Assembly: GCF_021183625.1 (NCBI RefSeq)
Contig: NZ_CP089214.1
Coordinates: 3,968,001 to 4,032,000, forward strand
Length of the DNA: 64,000 bases
Direction: 5' to 3'
From: Nocardia asteroides
GTDB taxonomy: Bacteria; Actinomycetota; Actinomycetes; Mycobacteriales; Mycobacteriaceae
Shown: in pieces, positions 45,166 through 56,404 of the stretch
How the letters are laid out: every line of letters begins with the position of its first letter
Numbering within the stretch: the stretch's first letter is position 1
The notes under the pieces: model-generated
The model's input: only the letters and a program-made list of their open reading frames with translations
Told to the model about the DNA's origin: nothing
Databases searched by the model: none
Made by a program: the position numbers and the translations under genes

Positions 45166-46521
45166 GTGCTCGGCCGCGCTGAGCGCGGCCGCACCGAGGC
45201 GGGGCTCGCGCTCCGCGCGGTGCTCTACGTCGGCACGCGCGAATTCGTGCCGTACTACGCGCTGTACGCGGTCTTCTTCGCCGATCACGGGCTGAGCACC
45301 GCGCAGATCTCGTCGCTGCTCGCGCTCTGGTCGGGGACGGCGTTCCTGCTCGAGGTGCCATCCGGCGCCTGGGCCGACGCCTACTCGCGGCGGGCGCTGC
45401 TGATCCTGAGCGGGCTGCTGCTGGTCACCGGGTTCGGGGTCTGGACGGTGTGGCCGGGGTACCTCGGCTTCGCCGTCGGGTTCGTGGTGTGGGGTGCGGC
45501 GGGGGCGCTCTCCTCCGGGACCTTCGAGGCGCTGCTCTACGACGAGCTCACCGCGCTCGGGGCGGCCGGGCGGTACCCGGTCGTCCTCGGCCGGACCAGG
45601 GCGGCCGGTGAGTTCGCCGTCGTCCTGGCGATCCTCGCGGCCGCGCCGCTGTACGCCTGGGGTGGGTACGCGCTGGTCGGGTGGGTGAGCGCCGGGCTCG
45701 CCGCGGTGCACACGCTGGCCGCCTGCGCGCTGCCGGCGGCGCCGCGGGTGGTCGGGGTCGGTGCTGTCCCCGAGGACGGGGACGAGATCGAGCCCGTCGG
45801 GCCGGGCGTGCCCGCTACGGACACACCCGGTGCCGATCGGGAGCCGCTCGGCACGCGGGGCGCTGCGGCCGAGTCCGCCCTGGGTACCGATGGCACGCCC
45901 GAGTCGACGGGTCTGCGGCGCTGGCTCGCCATGCTGCGCAGCGGGCTCGGCGAGGCGCTCAGGCATCGGAAGGTGCGGCGCGGCGTGCTGCTGGGGGCGG
46001 CGCTGTACGGCATCACCTCCTACGACGAGTACTTCGGGCTGCTGGCCGAGGCGGGCGGCGCGGCGACCGCGGTGGTTCCGCTGCTGGTCGGGGTGACGGT
46101 GGTCGGCTCGCTGCTCGGCGCACTGGCCGCAGGCCGCACCGAGAACCTCTCCGGCCGGGTGCTCGGCGCGCTGGTCGGCGCGGGCGCGCTGCTGCTCGCG
46201 GCCGGCTCGGTGCTGGCGGGCAGCGTCGGCGGCGGGGCGGCGGTGCTCGGCGGGTTCCTCGCCATCGCCGTCGGGTACGGCGTCGGGGTGAACGCGGAGG
46301 TGGTCGCCGACGCCAGGCTGCAGGAGGCGATCGACGGCCCGGCCCGCGCCACCGTCACCTCGGTCTCCGGCCTGCTCTCCGAGGTGGTGGCGCTCGCGGT
46401 GTTCGGCTTCGTGGCACTGGCGACGGCGGTGCTCTCGCTGGCCGCCACCATGGCGCTGCTCGGGCTCGCGGTGCTCGCCATCGCGGCGGTCACCCCGCGC
46501 TGGCTGCCGCCCCGGCGGTAA
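45166..46521 (+). CDS. MFS transporter
   Basis: 451 aa from GTG 45166, with about 12 helices in two halves joined by a polar loop (about 195-255, rich in Asp, Gly and Thr). The first half has the family look FFADHGLSTAQISSLLALWS and LEVPSGAWADAYSRRALLIL, where WADAYSRR is the loop 2-3 motif A. Related to multidrug-like or unassigned MFS exporters; substrate unknown. A tiny ORF ends 3 bases before it, and a YdcZ-type transporter follows 9 bases after its stop. Confidence 0.82.
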   Translation: MLGRAERGRTEAGLALRAVLYVGTREFVPYYALYAVFFADHGLSTAQISSLLALWSGTAFLLEVPSGAWADAYSRRALLILSGLLLVTGFGVWTVWPGYLGFAVGFVVWGAAGALSSGTFEALLYDELTALGAAGRYPVVLGRTRAAGEFAVVLAILAAAPLYAWGGYALVGWVSAGLAAVHTLAACALPAAPRVVGVGAVPEDGDEIEPVGPGVPATDTPGADREPLGTRGAAAESALGTDGTPESTGLRRWLAMLRSGLGEALRHRKVRRGVLLGAALYGITSYDEYFGLLAEAGGAATAVVPLLVGVTVVGSLLGALAAGRTENLSGRVLGALVGAGALLLAAGSVLAGSVGGGAAVLGGFLAIAVGYGVGVNAEVVADARLQEAIDGPARATVTSVSGLLSEVVALAVFGFVALATAVLSLAATMALLGLAVLAIAAVTPRWLPPRR

Positions 46522-46530
46522 CGTGCCGGG

Positions 46531-47481
46531 GTGACCGGACGCACGCGCATGGGGGTGCTGCTCGGCTTCGGGATCGGCGCCGGGGTCGCCGTGCAGGCCA
46601 GGATCAACGGCGCGCTCGGCGCCCGGCTGCAGGACGGCATCGCCGCCGCGACGGTGAGCTTCCTGGTCGGGCTGGTGGCGCTGCTGCTCGCGGCGCTGCT
46701 CGACCGCCGGGTGCGCGCCGGGGTGCGCCGGGTGCGCGCCGGCGTCGCCGACCGGTCGCTGCGGCCCTGGCAGCTGCTCGGGGGCCTCTGTGGCGCCTTC
46801 TTCGTCGCCGGGCAGGGGCTCACCGTGGCGGCCATCGGGGTCACCGCCTTCACCACGGCGGCGGTTGCGGGGCAACTCGTCAGCAGCCTGGTGGTGGACC
46901 GGCTCGGGCTCGCGCCGAGCGGCCACACCCCGGTGACCCCGCGGCGGTTGGCGGGCGCGGTGCTCGGCATCGGCGCGGTCGCGCTCGCCGCCTTCGGCCA
47001 GCACGGCACACCTGCGGGCGCGGTGCCGCTGCTGCCTGCCGTCCCGCCGGTGCTGCTGGTGCTGCTGCCCGCGCTGGCCGGGGTCGGGCTGGCCTGGCAG
47101 CAGGCCGTGAACGGGCGGGTCGCCGCGGTCGGCGGCCCGCCCGCCGCCGCCCTGGTGAACTTCGTCGTCGGGCTGGTACTGCTGGTCCCGCTCGCGGCGC
47201 TGGTCGCGGCGGTGCGCGGCCTGCCTGCCGCACCGCCCACCGAGCCCTGGCTCTACCTCGGCGGGCTGATCGGCGTCGTCTTCATCGCGGTCGCCGCGCT
47301 CGCCGTCCGCTGGATCGGCGTCCTGCTCCTCGGCCTCACCTCGGTGGCGGGCCAGCTCACCGCAGCCGTCCTGCTCGACCTCTGCACCCCCACCGGCCCC
47401 GGCCTCTCCGCCCCCGCCGTGGCCGGTTGTCTGCTGACGCTCGCCGCAGTCCTCGCCGCCACCCGAAACCCGCAATCCTGA
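46531..47481 (+). CDS. DMT transporter of the YdcZ (DUF606) type, duplicated
   Basis: 316 aa from GTG 46531, 10 helices. Two copies of the 5-helix YdcZ unit are visible: GAGVAVQARINGALGARLQD with VSFLVGLVALLLAALL in the first half and LAWQQAVNGRVAAVGGPPAA with VNFVVGLVLLVPLAAL in the second. The (Q)-x-x-(V/I)-N-(G)-R/x motif recurs in both. Substrate unknown. It is next to the MFS gene with 9 bases between, so they form one unit. Confidence 0.85.
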   Translation: MTGRTRMGVLLGFGIGAGVAVQARINGALGARLQDGIAAATVSFLVGLVALLLAALLDRRVRAGVRRVRAGVADRSLRPWQLLGGLCGAFFVAGQGLTVAAIGVTAFTTAAVAGQLVSSLVVDRLGLAPSGHTPVTPRRLAGAVLGIGAVALAAFGQHGTPAGAVPLLPAVPPVLLVLLPALAGVGLAWQQAVNGRVAAVGGPPAAALVNFVVGLVLLVPLAALVAAVRGLPAAPPTEPWLYLGGLIGVVFIAVAALAVRWIGVLLLGLTSVAGQLTAAVLLDLCTPTGPGLSAPAVAGCLLTLAAVLAATRNPQS

Positions 47482-47534
47482 CCGGTTCTCCGCAACCGAC
47501 CAGCGAACGCGGGGCTGTGTGGTTGGGTGCCAGC

Positions 47535-48527
47535 ATGCTGATCGAATACGGGGTGTGGGTGTCGCGGTTGCTGCTCGGCATGGTGTTCGGGCTCGCCGCG
47601 GCGGGGAAGTTGCTGGACGCGCCGGCGACGCGGAAGGCGGTGGGGGAGTTCGGGGTACCGGTCCGCGCGGTGCCCGCCGTCGCCGCCGCACTTCCCTGGC
47701 TGGAGGCGGTGATCGCGGCCGGGGTGCTGGTCCGGCCGGTGGCCGGGCTCGCGGCGGGCGCCGCGGTGCTGACGCTGCTGATCTTCACCGGCGCGGTGCT
47801 GCGGCTGCTGCGCGCGGGCAAACACCCGGCCTGCGCCTGCTTCGGCGCGAGCGAGCGGCCCATCGGCGGAACAACGCTCGCGCGCAATGGAATCCTGCTG
47901 GCGCTGGCCGCGATCGTGCTGGCGGGCGCGCTGCGCTACCCCGAGGTCCCCGGGATCCTCCCCGCGGACAACACCTTCGGGCTCACCCTCTTCGCGCTCC
48001 TCGCCGCGGTGCTGCTGTGGCTGGCGGGCGAGCTGCTCGCGGTGCGCCGCAGGCTGGACCAGCAGGCGCTGACCACGCTCGGTGCCGAGGGTTTGCCCGC
48101 CGGTGCCGTGGCACCGGAATTCGAGCTGCGCCCGGCCGATCCCGGTGCGACCCCGGTGACGCTGGCCGACCTGCTGGCCGACGGCCGCGGCGTGCTGCTC
48201 GTCTTCGTGCACCCGGGCTGCGAGATGTGCGCGGCGCTGGCCAGGGAGCTGCCGCGCTGGCAGCGCCGGGTCGCGGAGACGCTCACCATCGTCACGGTCG
48301 GCAACGGCGACCCGGCGGAACATGCCGCGTGGGGGGCGGAGCAGCGGCTCGGCGATATCCCGGTCCTGGTGCAGCAGGGAAACGAGGCGGCGCTGCGCTA
48401 TCGGGTCCGCGGAACCCCGTCGGCGGTCCTGATCGACCGGGAAGGCCGGATCGCCGCCCCGGTCGGCCGCGGTGCGATGGCCATCAGGGACCTGATCGTG
48501 CACCCGAAGGTGGCCGCGCCTCGGTAA
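47535..48527 (+). CDS. MauE/DoxX membrane domain fused to a thioredoxin-like domain
   Basis: 330 aa from ATG 47535 (a GTG at 47517 is possible). The N-terminal half has four helices of the MauE type (RLLLGMVFGLAAAGKLLDAP, VGEFGVPVRAVPA) with the CACFG cysteine pair. After a fifth helix (about 137-165) comes a thioredoxin-fold domain: PAGAVAPEFELR, LLVFVHPGCEMCAAL with CxxC, and RGTPSAVLIDREGRIAAP. The layout suggests moving reducing equivalents or disulfides across the membrane, in one chain. No methylamine dehydrogenase genes are near. Confidence 0.85.
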   Translation: MLIEYGVWVSRLLLGMVFGLAAAGKLLDAPATRKAVGEFGVPVRAVPAVAAALPWLEAVIAAGVLVRPVAGLAAGAAVLTLLIFTGAVLRLLRAGKHPACACFGASERPIGGTTLARNGILLALAAIVLAGALRYPEVPGILPADNTFGLTLFALLAAVLLWLAGELLAVRRRLDQQALTTLGAEGLPAGAVAPEFELRPADPGATPVTLADLLADGRGVLLVFVHPGCEMCAALARELPRWQRRVAETLTIVTVGNGDPAEHAAWGAEQRLGDIPVLVQQGNEAALRYRVRGTPSAVLIDREGRIAAPVGRGAMAIRDLIVHPKVAAPR

Positions 48528-48654
48528 CGCGGACGGTTCCGGGGAGTGTGCCCGAAATTTGCTGCAACTCAATCATTTTCGCGCGATGAAATGTCAAGCC
48601 CTATTACGATCAGCTCCGCAAGGCTCCATCGCCCGACGACTCTCGAGGTGACAT

Positions 48655-49005
48655 ATGGCTGACTTCGCGTTCACGGACTACTCCGGCAAGGAATTCATCA
48701 TCCGGCTCGACAACGACCAGCGGATCGAGGAGGCCAGGCGCATCCTGTCCGGGGAGGAGACGATGTCGGTCCACGTCATGGGCCGCATCCGGAAGCAGCG
48801 GGTGGACTACAACCCGCACTGGAGCTTCCACCTGGACCCGGACACCATCACCTTCTTCACCATGGCGATCGAGGTGTGCGACTCCTCCATCACCTACACC
48901 GAGGACCACCTGGACGAGGCCTGCGGCGCCTTCCTGCCCGGCTGCTTCTGGTGCCCCTGGTCCTCCAAGCTGACCAGGGAGGTCGGCGCGCGCGTCAGCG
49001 CCTGA
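48655..49005 (+). CDS. BP74-like (calmodulin-binding-protein-like) domain protein
   Basis: 116 aa, ATG 48655 with GAGG upstream. It strongly recalls the N-terminal domain of Dictyostelium BP74 and bacterial proteins annotated as calmodulin-binding: FAFTDYSGKEFIIRL, EARRILSGEE, HVMGRIRKQRVDYNPHWSFH, LDPDTITFF, IEVCDSS and FLPGCFWCPWSSKLTREV. Four cysteines and several aromatic residues are clustered. No signal peptide. Its true role in bacteria is not known. Monocistronic, with its own promoter region and a strong hairpin after it. Confidence 0.8.
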   Translation: MADFAFTDYSGKEFIIRLDNDQRIEEARRILSGEETMSVHVMGRIRKQRVDYNPHWSFHLDPDTITFFTMAIEVCDSSITYTEDHLDEACGAFLPGCFWCPWSSKLTREVGARVSA

Positions 49006-49012
49006 CCGCTGC

Positions 49013-49052
49013 GCTCCGCCGGTCGGCCCGCTGCGGGGCAGGCCGGCGGAGC
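49013..49052. terminator. Bidirectional terminator
   Basis: 10-bp outer stem GCTCCGCCGG / CCGGCGGAGC with an inner CCCG / CGGG hairpin, between the convergent BP74-like and MBL-Rieske genes. Confidence 0.7.
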
Positions 49053-49056
49053 ACCG

Positions 49057-50613
49057 TCAGTGCGTCTCCAGCTTCTTCGACCGCAGCTCGTGGCCCTTGG
49101 AGGTCTTGCAGCGCCCGCTCGTTAGATCCCACTGCCAGCCGTGCAGGTTGCAGGTCAGCGTGCTGCCCTCGATCACCCCGAACCGGGAGAGGTCGGCCTT
49201 GAGGTGCGGGCAGCGGCGCTGGATCTCCCAGCCGGCCAGCTCGACCGAGGCGGAATCGTCGTGTGCCTCGGAGAACCAGCCGTCGGCGTAGGCGATCCGC
49301 TCGTCGGTGAGGCACTTGAAGAAGGTGTAGAGGAACTCGTTGTAGCCGCCGATGCGCCAGGTCTGGAACCGGGTGGAGAGGAAGATGGTGTTCACCCAGT
49401 CCGGCTCGTCGTCGCGCAGCACGGTGCGGACCAGCTCGGGCGCGATGCGGAAGCCGTAGCGGTACTTGCCCTCGCCCTCGATGGGCGCGCGGACCACCCG
49501 CTTGGGGAAGTCGAGCACCACCGTCTCGTCGCCCATGACCAGCCCGACCGCGTACCCGATGCCGTCGCAGATGAGGTCGCTCTGGGCCATGATCGGCTCG
49601 AACTTGGCGCGCAGCGGCTCCAGCAGCGGGCCGTCGCCGTAGGCCCAGGTGGCCTTCTGCGCGGCGATGACCGGGGCCAGCCGGGTGGCCATCTCCTCGA
49701 TGTAGGCGGCCTTGTCGCCGTAGATGGTCGCCGGGTCGACCGGGTGGGTGAGCTCGAGCTCCTTGCCGTGCAGCTCGGCCACCGAGCCGGGGATCATCAG
49801 GATCCCGCCGGAGTTGCCGTTGATCCGCATCTGCTCCAGGAAGGTCTCCTGGTCGGGGAAGATATTGCTGTTCTCCGGGGAGAAGCGGTCCTCGGTGTCG
49901 TTGAGGTAGCGCAGCTCGTCGTCGAGGAAGACCGGCGGCCCGGCCGACGGCACCACCCAGGTCGCGCCGACCTGCTCGATGTAGGAGCGGGCCCGGTCCA
50001 TCCCGCGCTGCCGCTTCTGCCTGGCGAAGTTGGCCTTGGTGCGCGCGGGGATGTCGTAGACCATCGGGTACCAGATGGCGCCGGAGTACTGCAGCAGGTG
50101 GATGTCGATGTGGCCGAACGCCTGGTCGAGCAGCTCCATGTCGACCGGGCGGGCATCGTTCATGTTGAAGCAGGTGGTCTCGCCGTCGGAGACGACGATG
50201 CCGGAGTCGCCGATCGGGCCGTCGGCGGGCGCGCGCAGCGCGATGATCATGATCTCCAGCGCACCGCCGGGGCCGGTGACGGTGTGCTTGACCGAGTCCT
50301 CGGTCTCGAAGAACTTCTCGAAGCCCAGCTTCTCCAGTTCGCGGCGCAGCTCCGGTACCGGGTAGTCCGGCAGCAGCACGGTCGCGTTCTTGTTGACGTG
50401 CTCGAGCAGGTTCTTCGCGTCGAAGTGGTCGCGGTGCAGGTGTGAGACGTAGAGGAAGTCGACGTCGCCGATGGCGTCCCAGTCCAGCCCGGTGTTGTCC
50501 GGGAACGGCACCCACGAGGCGAAGTAGGCCGGGTTCACCCAGGGATCGCAGAGAATCGTCCCGGCCGTGGTGCGGATGTGGAAACCGGCGTGTCCGACGC
50601 TGGTGATCTGCAC
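49057..50613 (-). CDS. MBL-fold plus Rieske protein (CMP-Neu5Ac hydroxylase-like)
   Basis: 518 aa; GTG 50613 has GGAGGAG at 6 bases, so it is preferred over the in-frame codon at 50646. N-terminal metallo-beta-lactamase fold: SVGHAGFHIRTTAGTILCDP, then VSHLHRDHFDAKNL (HxHxDH metal motif). A central stretch has IGGYNEFLYTFFKCLTDERI. The C-terminus holds a Rieske 2Fe-2S centre: RRCPHLKADL (C-x-H, about 465) and LTCNLHGWQWDL (C-x2-H). This combination is that of CMP-N-acetylneuraminate hydroxylase relatives and N-acyl lyase-like hydrolases. Substrate unknown; sialic acid genes are not visible nearby. Confidence 0.8.
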   Translation of the reverse strand: MQITSVGHAGFHIRTTAGTILCDPWVNPAYFASWVPFPDNTGLDWDAIGDVDFLYVSHLHRDHFDAKNLLEHVNKNATVLLPDYPVPELRRELEKLGFEKFFETEDSVKHTVTGPGGALEIMIIALRAPADGPIGDSGIVVSDGETTCFNMNDARPVDMELLDQAFGHIDIHLLQYSGAIWYPMVYDIPARTKANFARQKRQRGMDRARSYIEQVGATWVVPSAGPPVFLDDELRYLNDTEDRFSPENSNIFPDQETFLEQMRINGNSGGILMIPGSVAELHGKELELTHPVDPATIYGDKAAYIEEMATRLAPVIAAQKATWAYGDGPLLEPLRAKFEPIMAQSDLICDGIGYAVGLVMGDETVVLDFPKRVVRAPIEGEGKYRYGFRIAPELVRTVLRDDEPDWVNTIFLSTRFQTWRIGGYNEFLYTFFKCLTDERIAYADGWFSEAHDDSASVELAGWEIQRRCPHLKADLSRFGVIEGSTLTCNLHGWQWDLTSGRCKTSKGHELRSKKLETH

Positions 50614-50672
50614 GGAATACTCCTCCTGACCGTTGCCAGATGCCAAGGGTAATCCGTCGGAACGGCGCCTGC

Positions 50673-51593
50673 TCAGGGGGTGACGTCGCCGATGCAGTAG
50701 CCCTGCGCAGCGGCCTCGGCGGTCGCGGAGCCGTCGGTGAGGGTGAAGGTGCGGGTCTGGGTGGCGCCGGTCGCCTGGGTCACCGGCGCCTGCACGGTGA
50801 TGTAGCCGGCGCCGAGCCAGGCCGAGGTGAGCTCGGTGTCGTCGAAGGCGGTGACGCCGGTGAGCGCGCCCGGCTTGTTCGCCAGCGGCGCGGGCAGCGG
50901 GGCGCCGGTGCCGCGCGGATCCCAGGTGGCCGGGGTGGCGGCGCAGACCAGCGGGTGCTCGCCCTCGGTGTCGGCGGGGTCGAGCGGCTGCCCGACGAAG
51001 CGGGAGAGGTAGCGGCGCACCACGTGCCTGGCGTCGGCGTCGTCGAACTGCGGGGTGGTTCCGGTGGCGAAGACCCGGGGGCAGGCGTAGCCGGACTCGA
51101 TGTCACGCAGCTCGGCGCGGACCGTCACCGCGGGGCCCTGCCAGCTGACGGCGGTCGCGGTGGCCGTGCCCGGCCTGGCCAGCGCGGCGAGCACCGGCGC
51201 GGCGTCGGCGTACATCTCCGCGACGTGCGCGGGCGCCAGCGTCCAGCAGGATTCCTGCAGCTCATCGATCGGCCGCGTGGTGAGGTCGGCGGCCCAGCGG
51301 CGCAGCGCGGGTGCGGCCTCCGGAGCGCCAGGCACCGCGCCGACCGGCGGGGCGTCCGCGGGCACCGGCGGCACCTCCGGCGGGGGCGGCGCGGCCGGAA
51401 TGCTGCTGCTCGGCACGGCGGCGGACGTCGTGACCTGCGCCGCGGGCTGTTCCGGCTCGTCGCCGGGGATGCCGGAGACGGAGTCGCAGCCCGCGATCAG
51501 CGCCACCGCGAGGCCACCGAGCACCAGTCTCCGCGCTTGCCGCCGCGGGCGGAGCGGGGGAGCGGGGTGCTGGGCTCGCGGATCGCGGTGCAC
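50673..51593 (-). CDS. Putative lipoprotein with proline-rich linker
   Basis: 306 aa. Basic start, hydrophobic stretch, then the lipobox ALIAGC at about residue 36, so a lipid anchor is likely. A Pro/Ala/Ser linker (about 45-90) follows. The globular part (SCWTLAPAHVAEMYADAAPV ... YCIGDVTP) has four cysteines that could form disulfides. No family recognised. Divergent from the acyltransferase gene. Confidence 0.65.
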   Translation of the reverse strand: MHRDPRAQHPAPPLRPRRQARRLVLGGLAVALIAGCDSVSGIPGDEPEQPAAQVTTSAAVPSSSIPAAPPPPEVPPVPADAPPVGAVPGAPEAAPALRRWAADLTTRPIDELQESCWTLAPAHVAEMYADAAPVLAALARPGTATATAVSWQGPAVTVRAELRDIESGYACPRVFATGTTPQFDDADARHVVRRYLSRFVGQPLDPADTEGEHPLVCAATPATWDPRGTGAPLPAPLANKPGALTGVTAFDDTELTSAWLGAGYITVQAPVTQATGATQTRTFTLTDGSATAEAAAQGYCIGDVTP

Positions 51594-51664
51594 GTCGACG
51601 TACCTCTTCTCTCGTGATGCCTGGTGCCGGAGCGGAAGGATGCGGCGACTACGCTAGCGGAACT

Positions 51665-52453
51665 GTGGAACCCGTCTACCGCACGATCATCGGCCTTGCC
51701 CGGACCGTCTTCTTCGTGCAGGGCCTGAAATTCACCGTCACCGGCGCGGAGAACATCCCCGCCACCGGGGGCGGCGTCGTCGCCATCAACCACACCGGCT
51801 ACCTGGACTTCACCTACGCCGGGCTCCCCGCGCGCACGCCGAAGCGGTACATCCGGTTCATGGCGAAGAAGGAGGTCTTCGACAACAAGATCTCCGGCCC
51901 GATCATGCGCGCGCTCAAGCACATTCCGGTGGATCGCGGCGCGGGCGCCGACTCCTACCAGGCCGCCGTGCAGTACCTGAGCCGCGGCGAGCTGGTCGGG
52001 GTGTACCCCGAGGCCACCATCAGCCGCAGCTTCGAGATCAAGGACTTCAAGTCCGGCGCGGCCAGAATGGCGCTAGAGGCCCAGGTGCCGATCATCCCGG
52101 TGGCGATCTGGGGCGCGCAGCGGGTCTGGACCAAGGGCCACCCCAAGCGTCTCGGCCGCACGAATACGCCGATCCACATCGTCGTCGGCGAGCCGATCCA
52201 GCCGTACGAGCCCGCCGCCGAGCTGACGGCCGAGCTGCGCACGACCATGCAGCGACTGCTGCTGGACGCCCAGCGCGACTACCCGCACGAGGAGGGCGCG
52301 TACTGGGTGCCGTCCCGCCTCGGCGGTTCGGCGCCCACCCTGGAGCAGGCGAACGAGCTGGACGCCGCCGATGTGGCCGAGCGGGCCGCGAAGCGCGCCG
52401 CCCGGAGCGATCCCGACCAGCGCGATTTCCGGAATCCGGACGCGGACGGATAA
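51665..52453 (+). CDS. 1-acyl-glycerol-3-phosphate acyltransferase (PlsC-like)
   Basis: 262 aa from GTG 51665; residues before it in the same frame do not look coding. PlsC motifs: VVAINHTGYLDFTY (the H-x4-D box), AKKEVFDNKISGPIMRAL, VYPEATISRSFEIKDFKSGA and VPIIPVAIWGAQRV. It adds a second acyl chain to lysophosphatidate, or a similar acceptor, on the inner membrane face. The C-terminal 40 residues are polar. tRNA-Gly lies 28 bases after the stop. Confidence 0.88.
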   Translation: MEPVYRTIIGLARTVFFVQGLKFTVTGAENIPATGGGVVAINHTGYLDFTYAGLPARTPKRYIRFMAKKEVFDNKISGPIMRALKHIPVDRGAGADSYQAAVQYLSRGELVGVYPEATISRSFEIKDFKSGAARMALEAQVPIIPVAIWGAQRVWTKGHPKRLGRTNTPIHIVVGEPIQPYEPAAELTAELRTTMQRLLLDAQRDYPHEEGAYWVPSRLGGSAPTLEQANELDAADVAERAAKRAARSDPDQRDFRNPDADG

Positions 52454-52481
52454 AATTTCTCCAGCGCCTCGCGGGGCGCGC

Positions 52482-52554
52482 GCGGATGTAGCGCAGCTGG
52501 TAGCGCATCACCTTGCCAAGGTGAGGGTCGCGGGTTCGAATCCCGTCATCCGCT
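52482..52554 (+). tRNA. tRNA-Gly(GCC)
   Basis: 73-base cloverleaf. Acceptor GCGGATG pairs with CATCCGC plus discriminator T. D-arm GCGCAGCTGGTAGCGC. Anticodon arm TCACC-TTGCCAA-GGTGA with anticodon GCC. T-arm CGGGTTCGAATCCCG. No CCA is encoded. Confidence 0.95.
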
Positions 52555-52868
52555 CTTCACCTGATTCGGCCGGAGGATTCCGGCAACCCCACGGCCATGT
52601 TCGTTCGCCCGCACACCGTCGTCCCGGGTGCAGACTCAGCCCCCGGGGACGAAATCCGGATGTGCCGTGCGGTAACGGCCTGTCACCTGGCACGATCTCC
52701 CCTGTGGTCGCGTCGTGCAGATGCACACGACGACGCGATCCGGCGCCGCGCGCGGCGACGTTGCAGAGAATTCACCAGGGAATTTCTGGATACCGACCAA
52801 TCGGTAGCCGCAGTCGTGTCGAATCGCCGAGGAGAGTGTGTTGTGCAAGAGCTCGAGGTGTGAACCCA
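52555..52868 (+). other. Gene-free stretch after tRNA-Gly
   Basis: 314 bases. It contains a partial inverted repeat CGTCGTG / CACACGACG around 52707-52730 and several TGTCG-type repeats, but no clear operator. An 88-codon frame crosses it; its composition is Arg-rich with no motif and I do not call it a gene. It should hold the promoter of the proline-rich membrane protein gene. Confidence 0.4.
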
Positions 52869-54124
52869 ATGGCCACAGCTGGTGTGTCCGCAGAACGGAC
52901 AGTGGTGAGCGGGGTGCTGCTCTCGCGGTCGTCGACCGACGGCGCGAGCCCAACCGTGCTGCGCACGGCGGAGCGGGATGTCGCCGACGGCGCGACCGTC
53001 GAAACGATCGTCACGGTCCTGGACGAGGTGGGCACGGCGCCCGGCTCCGACGTGACGATCGATGACATCGCGGTCGCCTACCGCTCCCCGGCGCAGCGCC
53101 GGGAGATCCTGGCCGCGCTGGCCGACGGCCCGTGGCGCACGGCGTCGCTGGTGTCGACCAGGTCGGCGCTCGCGGCCTTCGTCGCGCACCTGCCCGAGGT
53201 AGCCGGGCACGACACCGTGCTGGTGCTGGAGGCCGCGGATTTCCACACCACCTGCGCGGTGGTCGGCCCCGGCCGCAACCAGGCGCCGGTCGGCGACTCC
53301 TGGCAGACCGTCGTCGCCGACGCCGAGGGCATCGAGCGCACGCTGGCCCGGGTCCGCTCGGTGCTCACCGCGGTGAACGGCACGCCGGACGCGGTGGTGC
53401 TCTGCGGCTCGGCCGCCGACGACGCCGCCCTGGCCGAGGCGCTGCGCTCGGCCTTCGGGGTGCCGGTCGTGCACCCCGCCGCGCCGGGCCAGGCCGTCGC
53501 CAAGGGCGCCGCGCTCGCCGCGGCGAGCAGCAAGGCGGCTCCGGTCGCCGCCGCCGCGCGCCGCCGGGGGGTGCGGCCGCTGCTGGTCGCGGCCGCCGCC
53601 GTGCTGGTACTCGGCGCGACCGGCTTCGCCGCCGCCCAGGTGCTCGACAGCGGCCACACCGAGCAGCAGCCGTCGCCCGCCGCCGTCGCCAGCTCGGCGC
53701 CCGCGCCGTCCGCGGCCGCGCCGGAGCCGTCCCAGCCGCCCGTCGAGCCCCCGCCGCCGGTCGAGCCGCCCCCGCCGCCTGCCGAGGTACCGCCGCCCCC
53801 GCCCGTGGAGATCACCGCCGAGGTGGCCGAGTCGGCCCCGCCGCCGCCTGCGCCCCGGCCCGCGCCGCAGCGCCCCGCGCCCCCGCGGACGACGCAGGCC
53901 CCGCCGCCGCCACCCGCGCCGGAGCCGGCCCCGGAGCCGGCGCCCGAGCCCGCTCCCGAGCCGCCCCCGGCCCCCGCACCCGCCTCGCCGATCGCGCCGC
54001 TGCCGAGCGGGCTCTTCCCCGGCGAGGCGATGCCGCCCGCCGCGGACGCCGACCCGGAGGTGCAGCGGCGGTGGTGGGAGAACCACCTGAACATGAAGGA
54101 GCAGTGGCTGAACAGCGGCGGCGG

Positions 54125-54128
<4 letters not shown>
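52869..54128 (+). CDS. Proline-rich membrane protein (DUF7159-like)
   Basis: 419 aa from ATG 52869. Residues 1-235 form a globular domain with an actin/Hsp70-like feel at its end (LAEALRSAFGVPVVHP, GQAVAKGAALAAAS), similar to a mycobacterial/Nocardia family annotated as DUF7159. One helix follows (VRPLLVAAAAVLVLGATGFA). The exported tail, about 160 residues, is dominated by PPPPVEPPPPPAEVP-type repeats and ends RRWWENHLNMKEQWLNSGGG. A cell-wall-spanning tail is likely. Its stop shares bases with the convergent P-type ATPase stop. Confidence 0.65.
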
Positions 54129-56353
<2,225 letters not shown>

Positions 56354-56387
56354 CGGGCGCTCCTTCCTCGGTGGGTCCGCCCCTACC

Positions 56388-56404
56388 ATACCCCCCTAGG
56401 GTAA
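56388..56404 (-). promoter_or_regulatory. CsoR-like copper operator
   Basis: ATACCCCCCTAGGGTAA, the C-rich pseudo-palindrome typical of CsoR sites (TACCC...GGGTA), 35-51 bases before the ATPase start. It overlaps the stop codon of the hydroxylase gene upstream. CsoR would repress the ATPase until Cu+ binds; no csoR gene is in the window. Confidence 0.7.

Noticed and set aside
52597..52863. 88-codon plus-strand frame after tRNA-Gly
   Set aside because: Arg-rich, no motif, no good ribosome site.
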